64,000 bases of DNA from UBA5336 sp038745855 (lineage in GTDB: Bacteria > Pseudomonadota > Alphaproteobacteria > Caulobacterales > Hyphomonadaceae): the NCBI GenBank assembly GCA_038745855.1, contig JBCDLC010000004.1:62001-126000 (forward strand), given 5' to 3'. Below are positions 1-7,863 of this stretch, piece after piece. The notes beneath the pieces were generated by a model. That model was not told where the DNA came from. It made no database searches and saw only the letters and a program-made list of their open reading frames with translations. A program made the translations under genes and the position numbers. The first letter of the stretch is position 1; every line of letters begins with the position of its first letter.

Positions 1-753
1 ACGGGCCGGTCGCGATCATTTCCGCGCCTGTCGAGACCGATCGGGGGAACTGCCCCCTCCAAAACGCCCGCCATCGCCTCCAAACAGAGTTTATCCAACA
101 GCGGCCACGAAAAATCCTGAACGTAATCAGAGCGCTATGAAAAAGTGGCCGCCGCCAATCCTCCCCCTTCCCCGCCGTGGTATAGTCACGGCCATGGATC
201 TTCTGGTGTTCTTCTTTTTATCCGCAGCGGGGCTGTTCTCAGCTTTTGCGGGGCTTCGGTTTGGCCCGCCCGCTCGCGGTTTTCGGGATTCTTGGGCTGT
301 CCACCGTCTCAGCATTTGCGAGCCGGTGGACAAAAGACACCAGGCACAGGTCCGATCCAGGGGATTTACGACCCCCGACGCGGCAACGGCTCACCCGTGC
401 GCGCCATCTCCTGACTCGCGACCGGCCTTTACAATGGCCGAACTATTCGCCCGCCGGAGTGAAAGCGCGCGCGCAGCCATCGCTGCCCCCCAACCGACCC
501 CCGCACGGCCCGGAGCCTTACACACTCCCACACCCGTGCACGCGGCACGCCTACGGCTGGTCCGGACTCTCTCCGGCCACGTCCCAGCAGCGGCCGCACC
601 CCCATATCCAGCCTGACTTAAAGGGCCGGAGCTCACCAAACCCTGCCGGACGCGCCACTGCGCGGACCGGGCAGACCTGCTGGCGAAAACGCCCGCGGCG
701 CCTGAGCCTGCCGCTTATCCGCTGAATCGAAACGCGCCAAACGGGGGCCCAAA
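1..753. other. Region without a supportable gene downstream of xerC
   Basis: I found no recognisable gene here. Several frames stay open because the DNA is GC-rich, but their translations are Pro/Arg/Ala-rich and disagree with one another. The only mildly protein-like start is ATG at 194, which encodes a hydrophobic stretch (MDLLVFFFLSAAGLFSAFAG). It soon becomes low-complexity, and a second hydrophobic stretch appears in another frame near 265-310. This could be a decayed small membrane protein or chance. No tRNA, terminator or repeat stands out. Confidence 0.4.
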
Positions 754-1650
754 TCAAGCCCGTGGGTGTGCCGCACTGTGCACCGATTGCAGCCTGGCCG
801 CGTCAACGCCCGTGTAGACCTGCGTCGTTGCAAGGCTCGCATGGCCAAGCAGGGACTGAATGGCCCGCAGATCGGCGCCGTTGGCCAGCAGATGGGTCGC
901 AAAGGCGTGCCTCAGGGCGTGGGGCGTCGCGGTGTCGGGAAGGCCCAGCCGAAACCGCAGGTCCTCGACAAGCGCCTGAACCGCCCGGGGTCCCAACGGC
1001 CCGCCTCTCACCCCTCGGAAGACCGGGTCGTCCGGCGCGAGACGAAACGGCAGCGCGTCAGCGTAGGCGTCCATGGCTTGCCGCACGGCTGGGATCAGGG
1101 GCACCAGCCGCACTTTCTGACCCTTGCCAAGCACCCGCAGTGTCTCCGGCGCCGGCAACATGCCTACCGTCACGGCCAAGGCCTCCGAAATGCGCAGGCC
1201 TGCACCATAGAGCAGCGAGAGCATCGCGGAGTCCCGCGCCGCGACCCAGGGCAACTCGGTGCGCGCGCCAGCATCGGCAATCATGTCCCGAGCGGCCAAT
1301 TCGGTGACCGGTCGCGGCAAGTGGGCTTTCCGGCGCGGGCCTTCAAGGTATGAGATTTCGGCCGCGTCCACCCCGTGCACCCGGTGCAACCAGGTAAAGA
1401 GTTGCTTGATCGAAGAGAGCACCCGGGCGGCTGACGCATCAGACATCCCCCCATTGCGCCGCTCTGCCAAATAGGCGCGCACGTCGCGGGCCTTCAGCCG
1501 CTCCAGGTGTGCGACCGTGATTTCCTCGCCCTCGTGCCTGGCAAGGAAGCCAAGGAAGAGCGCCAGGTCCGAACCATAGGCGCGGGCGGTATTGTCCGAA
1601 AGCCGGCGCTCAAGCCGAACATGATCGAGGAATTGGGCGAGGATTTGCAT
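754..1650 (-). CDS. xerC: Tyrosine recombinase XerC
   Basis: This is a site-specific tyrosine recombinase of 298 aa, the usual XerC/XerD length, which with XerD resolves chromosome dimers at dif during division. An N-terminal SAM-like DNA-binding domain covers about residues 1-90. The catalytic domain has Arg153 (GLRISEA), Lys around 176-179 (GKGQK), His244 and Arg247 (HALRHAF), His270 (LGHASL) and the nucleophile Tyr279 (TTQVYT). All expected catalytic residues are present. It is divergent from proA across about 70 bp. XerC rather than XerD is chosen from length and overall resemblance; an XerD assignment is possible but less likely. Confidence 0.9.
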   Translation of the reverse strand: MQILAQFLDHVRLERRLSDNTARAYGSDLALFLGFLARHEGEEITVAHLERLKARDVRAYLAERRNGGMSDASAARVLSSIKQLFTWLHRVHGVDAAEISYLEGPRRKAHLPRPVTELAARDMIADAGARTELPWVAARDSAMLSLLYGAGLRISEALAVTVGMLPAPETLRVLGKGQKVRLVPLIPAVRQAMDAYADALPFRLAPDDPVFRGVRGGPLGPRAVQALVEDLRFRLGLPDTATPHALRHAFATHLLANGADLRAIQSLLGHASLATTQVYTGVDAARLQSVHSAAHPRA

Positions 1651-1720
1651 GCCTAGAGTATGCTCGCCCGCGCTTAACGGCCCCTTGCGATGGTCTTCGC
1701 CTTACGGCACTTAGTCGTGC

Positions 1721-3025
1721 ATGAGCGCCGACACTTTCCAACCCACCGAAGCCGGGCCCGAGGATACCGAACTGGTTCGCGATATGCTGGATATGGGCCG
1801 CCGGGCACGTGCAGCATCGAAAGCCATGGCAACACGGGCCAGTGAAGACCGCACCCGCGCCCTCTCGGCCATGGCCAACGCGCTTCGCGCGGGAAGCGGC
1901 GACATCCTCGCTGCCAATGTGCAGGATCTCGAAGGCGCCAAGGCAAAGGGCCTGAGCCCTGCGATGGTCGACCGATTGACCCTCGATGCGGGCCGCCTGG
2001 AAGCGATCGCAAACAGTGTCGACGCCATTGCAGCCTTGCCGGACCCGATTGGACGGCAACTTGCGCGCTGGACGGTACCGTCAGGGCTGGATATCGCGCG
2101 GGTCGCCTGCCCGCTTGGTGTAATCGGCATCATCTATGAGAGCCGACCGAACGTGACCGCCGATGCCGCCGCCCTGTGTATCCGCTCGGGCAACGCAACC
2201 ATCCTGCGGGCCGGTTCCGAAAGCGCCGCTTCCGCCCAGGCCATTGCCAAGGTCCTGCGAAAGGCCTTGGCCGAGACCGGATTGCCTGAAGACGCGGTGC
2301 AATTGGTGCAAACCACAGACCGGGCAGCCGTAGGCCATATTCTCACTGGTCTCGAGGGCGCCCTGAATGTCGTTGTCCCCAGGGGCGGAAAGGGCCTTGT
2401 CGCACGCGTCCAGGCCGAAGCCCGGGTGCCAGTGATCGGGCACCTCGAAGGGATCTGCCATGTCTATGTTCACAAGGCGGCCGACCGTTCGAAAGCGCCT
2501 GGGATTGTCGTCAATGCCAAGCTGCGTCGGACCGGGATTTGCGGCGCCGCCGAGACGCTGCTGATCGATGCGGCCTATCCCCGAGAGGACAAGCGCGCCT
2601 TGCTCGACGCCCTGTTGTCCGAAGGCTGCGAGCTCCGCGGCGATGCCGCTATCCAGTCCCTGTCCCCTGATATCCGCCCTGCCACGGAAGAAGACTGGGC
2701 CACAGAGCATCTGGCGCCGATCCTCTCTGTCGCCGAGGTCGACGGGATTGAAGGCGCCCTCAGTCACATAGAGCGCTTCGGCACGGGCCATACCGAAAGC
2801 ATCCTCACCGAAGACGCGGATGTCGCCGAGCGTTTCCTGAATGCGGTCGACGCGTCCATCGTGATGCTGAATGCGTCGACGCAGTTTGCCGATGGCGGCG
2901 AGTTCGGCTTGGGCGCCGAGATCGGAATCGCCACCGGCCGGATTCACGCCCGTGGACCGGTTGGAGCCGACCAGCTCACGACGGTCAAATACGTGGTCCG
3001 CGGCACCGGTCAGGTCCGGCCCTGA
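1721..3025 (+). CDS. proA: Gamma-glutamyl phosphate reductase ProA
   Basis: A 434-aa NADPH-dependent enzyme that reduces gamma-glutamyl phosphate to glutamate semialdehyde, the second step of proline synthesis in the cytoplasm. It belongs to the aldehyde dehydrogenase superfamily. The family signature PLGVIGIIYESRPNVT lies at about residues 131-146, the catalytic Cys274 is in RRTGICGAAE, and VPRGGKGL is near 219-226. Length is slightly above the usual 415-420 because of an N-terminal extension of about 15 residues; an internal start is possible since no strong ribosome binding site precedes ATG 1721. nadD follows after 5 bp, in the common alphaproteobacterial order proA-nadD-rsfS-rlmH. proB is not in the window. 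Confidence 0.95.
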   Translation: MSADTFQPTEAGPEDTELVRDMLDMGRRARAASKAMATRASEDRTRALSAMANALRAGSGDILAANVQDLEGAKAKGLSPAMVDRLTLDAGRLEAIANSVDAIAALPDPIGRQLARWTVPSGLDIARVACPLGVIGIIYESRPNVTADAAALCIRSGNATILRAGSESAASAQAIAKVLRKALAETGLPEDAVQLVQTTDRAAVGHILTGLEGALNVVVPRGGKGLVARVQAEARVPVIGHLEGICHVYVHKAADRSKAPGIVVNAKLRRTGICGAAETLLIDAAYPREDKRALLDALLSEGCELRGDAAIQSLSPDIRPATEEDWATEHLAPILSVAEVDGIEGALSHIERFGTGHTESILTEDADVAERFLNAVDASIVMLNASTQFADGGEFGLGAEIGIATGRIHARGPVGADQLTTVKYVVRGTGQVRP

Positions 3026-3030
3026 CGGTC

Positions 3031-3642
3031 TTGCACCACAAGGTTCGACCCTCGGCCTTGGTGCCAGGTCCGCATAAGGGATTGCGGATCGGCCTCTTCG
3101 GCGGCTCCTTCAACCCCGCCCATGAGGGTCATCGCCATGTGGCAGAGACGGCTCTGAAGCGCTTGCAGCTCGACTGGGTCTGGTGGATCGTCGCGAGAGG
3201 CAATCCGCTGAAGGTCAGCCATGGTCACTATGGTGCCCGATTGGCCTCAGCCGAGATCGTCGCGCGCCATCCGCGGATGCGGGTTTCGACCATCGAGCGG
3301 GATCTGAATCTGACCTACACGCACGACGTGATCCGCCTGCTTGAGCAGCGCTGCCGATCGACACGCTTCGCCTGGATCATGGGGGCAGACAGCCTCAGCA
3401 ACTTCCATCGCTGGGCATCATGGAGAGAGATCGCAAAGCAGGTGCCGATCGCCGTCATCACCCGGCCAGGTGCGGGTCCAGCGGCGCGTATGAGCCGGTT
3501 CTGCAACACTTTCAACACCGCACGCAGACCGGAGATGGAAGCGGCAGGCCTTGCCGATGCGGATCCACCTGCATGGACCGTTCTGAAAGCGCCCCTGAAC
3601 GCCGCCTCGTCGACCGCGCTTCGGAAGCCGTCACACGTTTGA
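3031..3642 (+). CDS. nadD: Nicotinate-mononucleotide adenylyltransferase NadD
   Basis: A 203-aa enzyme that adenylates nicotinate mononucleotide to deamido-NAD in NAD synthesis. The nucleotidyltransferase motif GGSFNPAHEGH (residues 24-34) contains the two catalytic histidines, and the C-terminal SSTALRK near 193-199 is the ISSTxIR motif of the family. Translation most likely starts at TTG 3031, 5 bp after the proA stop, or at a codon a little downstream; the first 15 residues are not conserved in the family. The tight spacing indicates cotranscription with proA and rsfS. Confidence 0.92.
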   Translation: MHHKVRPSALVPGPHKGLRIGLFGGSFNPAHEGHRHVAETALKRLQLDWVWWIVARGNPLKVSHGHYGARLASAEIVARHPRMRVSTIERDLNLTYTHDVIRLLEQRCRSTRFAWIMGADSLSNFHRWASWREIAKQVPIAVITRPGAGPAARMSRFCNTFNTARRPEMEAAGLADADPPAWTVLKAPLNAASSTALRKPSHV

Positions 3643-3732
3643 AATGCGTCACGCAACCGGAACGCTTAACATCTTTGGCCAAGGGGCAATGCGTGATACG
3701 AAAATGCATCGTGAGTAAGAAAGGATGAAGCC

Positions 3733-4125
3733 CTGACCGCACAAATCGAGCGTTCGCCGGAATCTTTGGGCCGCAAGGTTGTCAGCCCTGAGATGATTTC
3801 GGCAGCCGTGATCGAGAGCCTTGAAGATGACAAGGCGGAAGACATGCTTGTGTTCGACCTCGAGGGTAAATCGACCCTCGCGGACCAAATGATTATTGCA
3901 TCTGGCCGGTCTGCACGGCACGTGGCGGCCTTGGCTGATCATGTCATTCGAAAAATCAAGGATCTGGGCGGCAAACGTGCCCGTGTGGAAGGCCTTCAAG
4001 CGGGCGATTGGGTGCTGATCGATACCGGCGACCTCATCGTTCACCTCTTCCGCCCTGAAGTGCGCAGCTTCTATGACCTGGAACGAATCTGGGGCCCCGG
4101 AAACGGACCGGTAGCAGCGGCCTAG
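3733..4125 (+). CDS. rsfS: Ribosomal silencing factor RsfS (Iojap family)
   Basis: RsfS binds ribosomal protein uL14 and blocks 30S/50S joining when nutrients are scarce. The core (LEDDKAEDMLVFDLEGKS, then IIASGRSARHVAALADH, then GDWVLIDTGDLIVHLF) is a clear match. The start is unusual. No ATG or GTG lies in frame; the candidates are CTG 3733, with AAAGGA 7 nt upstream, and TTG 3766, with no ribosome binding site. I give the CTG start (130 aa). An ATG at 3725 opens only a four-codon frame ending over the CTG, and one extra C in the CCC run would join that ATG to rsfS. The position between nadD and rlmH is typical. Confidence 0.88.
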   Translation: MTAQIERSPESLGRKVVSPEMISAAVIESLEDDKAEDMLVFDLEGKSTLADQMIIASGRSARHVAALADHVIRKIKDLGGKRARVEGLQAGDWVLIDTGDLIVHLFRPEVRSFYDLERIWGPGNGPVAAA

Positions 4126-4142
4126 GGTCTGCTCAAGCTGGC

Positions 4143-4607
4143 ATGAAAGTGTCCATACTCGCAGTCGGCGCGATGAAATCGGGGCCGGAACGCACGCTTC
4201 TGGACGATTATATCGCCCGTGCCGCCAAGATTGGCCGCAGCTTGGGTGTTCGCTCGGTGGAAGAATTCGACGTCGCCAGCGGCGGCGGGCGCGATGCGGA
4301 AGCCGCGCGTTTGGTGAGCAGGTGCCCCAAAGGTGCGCAACTGGTCCTGCTGGACGAGCATGGGACTGCACGGACATCGGAAGACTTTGCCCGGGATATT
4401 GCAAACTGGCGGGACCAGGGGATCGGCGAAACGTATTTCCTGATCGGCGGCGCTGAAGGAAACGGGGCTGCAATCCGGTCAGCCGCAACCACCCGGATCG
4501 CTTTCGGTCCACAAACCTGGCCGCACAAGCTGGTGCGGGTCATGGTGGCAGAACAGATCTATCGCGCGCTCACCATCCTTTCGGGCATGCCCTACCATAA
4601 GGTCTGA
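4143..4607 (+). CDS. rlmH: 23S rRNA (pseudouridine1915-N3)-methyltransferase RlmH
   Basis: A 154-aa SPOUT-class methyltransferase that methylates pseudouridine 1915 in helix 69 of 23S rRNA using S-adenosylmethionine. The knotted C-terminal half is well kept: VLLDEHG (about 70-76), the SAM-binding loop FLIGGAEG (about 101-108), and the terminal WPHKLVRVMVAEQIYRA followed by GMPYHKV. Length is that of the family. It lies 17 bp after rsfS and closes the proA-nadD-rsfS-rlmH ribosome/NAD/proline operon. Start ATG 4143 leads directly into the conserved N-terminus. Confidence 0.95.
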   Translation: MKVSILAVGAMKSGPERTLLDDYIARAAKIGRSLGVRSVEEFDVASGGGRDAEAARLVSRCPKGAQLVLLDEHGTARTSEDFARDIANWRDQGIGETYFLIGGAEGNGAAIRSAATTRIAFGPQTWPHKLVRVMVAEQIYRALTILSGMPYHKV

Positions 4608-4620
4608 GGAAAACAGGCCT

Positions 4621-4660
4621 GTCGCTTGCAGGCCAGCCGCCGATAGACCCGTCGCTTGCA
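4621..4660 (+). repeat. 10-bp direct repeat in the rlmH/TAXI intergenic gap
   Basis: The decamer GTCGCTTGCA occurs at 4621-4630 and again at 4651-4660, exactly 30 bp apart, and each copy is followed within a few bases by GGCCA. It lies in the gap between rlmH and the solute-binding protein gene. Three-turn spacing would suit a tandem activator site, but chance duplication cannot be excluded and no nearby regulator is known. Confidence 0.5.
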
Positions 4661-4720
4661 CTGGCCATGGCCGCGCGATAGCCAGGTTGTCCCGGTTGCG
4701 AAATGAGAAGGAAGCCCCGC

Positions 4721-6016
4721 ATGCGCGATTTCCTGAAAGTGTACTGGCCACTCATCCTGATCGCCGTAATCGGGGTTCTGGTGGCGCTCCGGTTCGTTGA
4801 TCCGGCGCCGCCGAAAGAGGTCACCTTCGCGACCGGCAGTCCGGAAGGCGCCTATGCGGCCTATGGTGAGCGTTATGCCAACCTCCTCGCCGAGCATGAC
4901 GTCACCGTCACGCTGATCAACACGGCCGGTTCGGTCGACAATCTGAGGCTTTTGCGCGACGGGGATGCGGACATTGCGCTGGTCCAGGGCGGCTTGGCCA
5001 ATAGCGGAGATCAGGAGGCGCTGCTGTCGCTGGGCGGCCTTTTCTACGAGCCATTCTGGGTGTTTGTCCGCGAGGACGCTGGGGTGACCGCGTTTGAAGA
5101 CCTCAAGACCCTGCGCGTATCGATGGGTGGTGAGGGCTCGGGCACGCGCATGCTGGCGGCCGATGTCCGCGGCGAGTATGGCGCCGGTTGGGCCAGCGAA
5201 GCGTCCAACCCGATCGCGGGAAGCGCCGCAGCGGACGCGCTGGTTGCCGGCGAGCTTGATGCGGCCGTTTTCACGGCGGGGATCTCGGCGCCCTATGTCG
5301 ATCGACTGCTACGCTCCCCTGGGATCACACTCTTACCCTTCGACCGGGCGCCCGCCCTATCCCAACGCCGGCCTGCTCTTGATGAAACGGTGCTCCTGCG
5401 CGGTGTCGTTGATATCGCGGCGGACACTCCGTCCGAGGACATTCCATTGATTGCTCCAGTGGCCCAATTGGCTGTCCGCAACGACTTGCATCCGGCGATC
5501 CAATCCATCCTTCTTGAGGCCGCAACGAGTATCCATCGGGAACATTCCCTGTTGGCGGATGCCGGGACGTTTCCCTCTGGATTGCTCACAGATCTGCCCC
5601 TTTCGGATGAAGCGGGCCGCTTCTATCGGAACGGGCCATCGGCGTTGCGCCGGTATTTCTCCTTCGGGGTCGCGAATTTCCTCGAACGGGCCTGGGTTCT
5701 GGCTATTCCGCTTCTGACGTTGCTGTTTCCCCTGGCCCGGGCAGCACCACCAGTCTACCGCTGGCGGATTCGCCGGAAAATCTATGTCTGGTACAATGAT
5801 CTCCGCGAGCTTGAGGAAGAAGGTCGCGGCGCTGAAACCGATGAAGCCCGAAATGCAACCCGAAAGAAGTTGGCCCAACTCCAGGCCGAGATCGGCAAGT
5901 TGGATGTGCCGCTGTCCTACAATGATGAAGTCTACCGGCTGCGGAACCATGTGGCCTTCGTCAATCAGTTGCTCGGCAATCTTGATCCGGCCCAAAAGGT
6001 CAGCCCCATGGTGTGA
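4721..6016 (+). CDS. TAXI-family solute-binding protein with membrane-anchored C-terminal extension
   Basis: A 431-aa protein of the TAXI/NMT1-like periplasmic binding family, the ligand-binding part of some TRAP transporters. Residues about 5-25 form an N-terminal transmembrane anchor, followed by the binding domain (VTFATGSPEGAYAAYGERYA, then DADIALVQGG, then SMGGEGSGTRMLA). Near residues 320-345 there is a second membrane segment (AWVLAIPLLTLLFPLARA) and then a charged helical tail of about 90 residues, probably cytoplasmic. No TRAP membrane subunits are adjacent, so it may act as a stand-alone sensor or partner a distant transporter. ATG 4721 is chosen because GAGAAGGAA sits 7-8 nt before it; the ATG at 4703 lacks a site. 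Confidence 0.8.
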   Translation: MRDFLKVYWPLILIAVIGVLVALRFVDPAPPKEVTFATGSPEGAYAAYGERYANLLAEHDVTVTLINTAGSVDNLRLLRDGDADIALVQGGLANSGDQEALLSLGGLFYEPFWVFVREDAGVTAFEDLKTLRVSMGGEGSGTRMLAADVRGEYGAGWASEASNPIAGSAAADALVAGELDAAVFTAGISAPYVDRLLRSPGITLLPFDRAPALSQRRPALDETVLLRGVVDIAADTPSEDIPLIAPVAQLAVRNDLHPAIQSILLEAATSIHREHSLLADAGTFPSGLLTDLPLSDEAGRFYRNGPSALRRYFSFGVANFLERAWVLAIPLLTLLFPLARAAPPVYRWRIRRKIYVWYNDLRELEEEGRGAETDEARNATRKKLAQLQAEIGKLDVPLSYNDEVYRLRNHVAFVNQLLGNLDPAQKVSPMV

Positions 6017-6071
6017 GCGGATCGATTGATCAGTCTAACGCCCATGACTCCAAACCTAGAGGGAGGATGCG

Positions 6072-6503
6072 ATGCCTGCATTTCAACCCACAGCAAACCA
6101 GTTCCGGGCCTTCCGGGATGACGAACATTCGGGGCCAGTTTCCCAAGTCAACTTGCTCAAGTTCAGGGTAAGAGCCGAATACAAGCCCGATGATCCCGAA
6201 TTCGGTGAGGATATCCCCGGCGAGACCGCCTACATCCGCTATTCCGAAGCGTTTACAGCAGCCGCGGCCGAAGTCGGGGGAACCACAACGCTTCTGGCGG
6301 GGGTGGAGCGCTATTTCATTGGCGGCGGGGACTGGGACGGGGTCCTGGTCAACACATTCCCGACCAGGCAAGCATTCATCGCCACCCTGAACCATCGGGA
6401 CTACAAAGCGATGAGCCGCCACCGGGATGCGGGGCTCCTCTGCCAGGACTTGATTGTTACACGCCCACTCTGGCTCCACGGGGAGAAGCAGCCCGCTTCT
6501 TGA
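6072..6503 (+). CDS. DUF1330 domain protein
   Basis: A 143-aa soluble protein of the DUF1330 family, a small ferredoxin-like (dimeric alpha/beta-barrel) fold of unknown activity. It shows the usual features: an N-terminal VSQVNLLKFR strand, an AYIRYSEAF helix, a central GGVERYFIGGGDWDGVLVNTFP-type strand pair (here starting LAGVERY), and a HRDYKAMSRHRDAGL helix. A GAGGGAGGA ribosome binding site lies just upstream of ATG 6072. It is convergent with the methionine sulfoxide reductase gene, with only 6 bp between them. Neighbours give no function. Confidence 0.75.
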   Translation: MPAFQPTANQFRAFRDDEHSGPVSQVNLLKFRVRAEYKPDDPEFGEDIPGETAYIRYSEAFTAAAAEVGGTTTLLAGVERYFIGGGDWDGVLVNTFPTRQAFIATLNHRDYKAMSRHRDAGLLCQDLIVTRPLWLHGEKQPAS

Positions 6504-6509
6504 GCAGGG

Positions 6510-6977
6510 TTAGGCGATCAGCAGTATGGCGCAGATTGCCTCCAGGCCATCACGGTCGTCGGCATCGAAAGCGTCCCGCTCGGTCGAGTCCACGTCGAGG
6601 ACCGCAGCGAGCGCGCCGCTGGCGTCTAAGACGGGGACAACAATCTCCGATTTCGAAGCGGCGTCGCATGCGATGTGGCCGGGAAAGGCATCAACGTCGG
6701 GCACGATAACGGTTTCTCGGCGCTCAGCCGAGGTTCCGCAGACACCGTTTCCGATAGGAATTCGAAGGCAACCGAGCGTGCCCTGATAGGGCCCGACAAC
6801 GAGCGTTCCGGGATCACGGGGATCGACGATGTAGAATCCGGTCCAGAAAAATCTGGGCTTGAATGCCTGTGATAGCAGACAGGCGGCCGTTGCGTAGCGC
6901 GCGGTCGTGAAGGTCTCCCCCGCGACAACACTCGCAATCTCGGCCTTCAGGGCCGCATAGGCTTCGATTTTCGACAC
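6510..6977 (-). CDS. msrC: Free methionine-(R)-sulfoxide reductase (GAF domain)
   Basis: A 155-aa single GAF-domain enzyme that reduces free methionine-R-sulfoxide in the cytoplasm. The three conserved cysteines are at 70 (GTLGCLRIP), 80 (GNGVCGTSA) and 104 (FPGHIACDAASKSE); their 10- and 24-residue spacing is exactly that of the characterised fRMsr family. The acidic pocket residues in PDVDAFPGHIACD and VLDVDS are also present. The start is GTG 6977, with AGGA about 7 nt upstream. It is divergent from the DUF4129 operon across roughly 110 bp. Confidence 0.9.
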   Translation of the reverse strand: MSKIEAYAALKAEIASVVAGETFTTARYATAACLLSQAFKPRFFWTGFYIVDPRDPGTLVVGPYQGTLGCLRIPIGNGVCGTSAERRETVIVPDVDAFPGHIACDAASKSEIVVPVLDASGALAAVLDVDSTERDAFDADDRDGLEAICAILLIA

Positions 6978-7089
6978 GCTGTTTCCTAAGCCTCAATCTA
7001 TGGGTCGCACAACAGGCATGGACCGTTAGGGAGCGGTTTGGCATCGTCTGTTTCGTCAGTGTCTATGGCCCCAAGGGAGTACGGCCCCG

Positions 7090-7863
7090 GTGGATAAAAG
7101 CCTCGCATCTTCAGAGTGGTCGGTGCGTTTTTCTGCGATGGCGATCGGCATGGTGCTGGTATTGTCTTCTGTCGTCGTGACCCCGCCCTCTGCCCACGCG
7201 CAGGACGAAACCGCAGGGCCGGCAGCAGAGCCTGACGCGCTGGAAGCCATTTACGAGCGCTTCCTGGAAGATGACGAGTTGCAATTCTCCATTCCCGAGG
7301 CGGAACCGCTTGAGGCCAGAGATCCACCTCCACAGTGGCTCGAGGCAACCCTGCGTTTCTTTGCTGACGTGCTCCGATGGCTCGGCCCGGTCTTGCGCGT
7401 GCTTTTCTACGTCATATGCGCGGTCGGGATCATCGCCATAGGCTGGTATGTGGCCCAACGTTTTCTGGGCGTTGGCGCGCCCTCGTCCAGGCGTGAAAAG
7501 CTCTCCGACTACGAGGACAGCATCGCTCAACCATTTCGCCCCGACGCCGCCGTGGCGCGTTCTCTGCTCGAGGAAGCCGACGCGCTGGCCGCCCAGGGCC
7601 GCTTTGCCGAGGCTGTTCACCTGCTTCTTTTCCGATCCATTGAGGATATTCAGACGCGGCGCGAGGGCGGGGTGCCCAAAAGCCTCACCGCGCGAGAAAT
7701 CGAACAGCTCGACTCGCTGCCAGAACGGGCCCGCTTCGGCTTGTCGCCTATCATCGCCATTGTCGAGCGAAGCTTCTTTGGCGGCCGTAATGTGGATCGC
7801 GACGGATGGCAGTCCGCGCGGTCGTCGTACGAAGATTTCGCTTTTGGGGAGGTATGGACGTGA
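7090..7863 (+). CDS. DUF4129 domain membrane protein
   Basis: First gene of a six-gene operon with DUF4350, MoxR, DUF58, SpoIIM-like and RDD genes. The 257-aa product has an N-terminal signal or anchor segment (about 14-38, ending AHAQ), a second transmembrane helix near 100-120 (VLRVLFYVICAVGIIAIGWY) and a C-terminal cytoplasmic DUF4129 domain (about 150-250) with the characteristic EAVHLLLFRSIEDI and SLTAREI segments. DUF4129 resembles parts of transglutaminase-type envelope proteins, but its role is unknown. Start GTG 7090 is given; ATG 7138 is an alternative but would remove the basic n-region. The stop overlaps the next start (ATGGACGTGA). Confidence 0.72.
   Translation: MDKSLASSEWSVRFSAMAIGMVLVLSSVVVTPPSAHAQDETAGPAAEPDALEAIYERFLEDDELQFSIPEAEPLEARDPPPQWLEATLRFFADVLRWLGPVLRVLFYVICAVGIIAIGWYVAQRFLGVGAPSSRREKLSDYEDSIAQPFRPDAAVARSLLEEADALAAQGRFAEAVHLLLFRSIEDIQTRREGGVPKSLTAREIEQLDSLPERARFGLSPIIAIVERSFFGGRNVDRDGWQSARSSYEDFAFGEVWT

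Noticed and set aside
137..725. Overlapping open frames of 60-160 codons at the left end
   Set aside because: Translations are Pro/Arg/Ala-rich, mutually exclusive and without recognisable domains or ribosome binding sites; open frames of this size are expected by chance at this GC content.
2081..2947. Long open frame antisense to proA
   Set aside because: It mirrors the codon structure of proA on the other strand; proA is unmistakable and the antisense product shows no domain.
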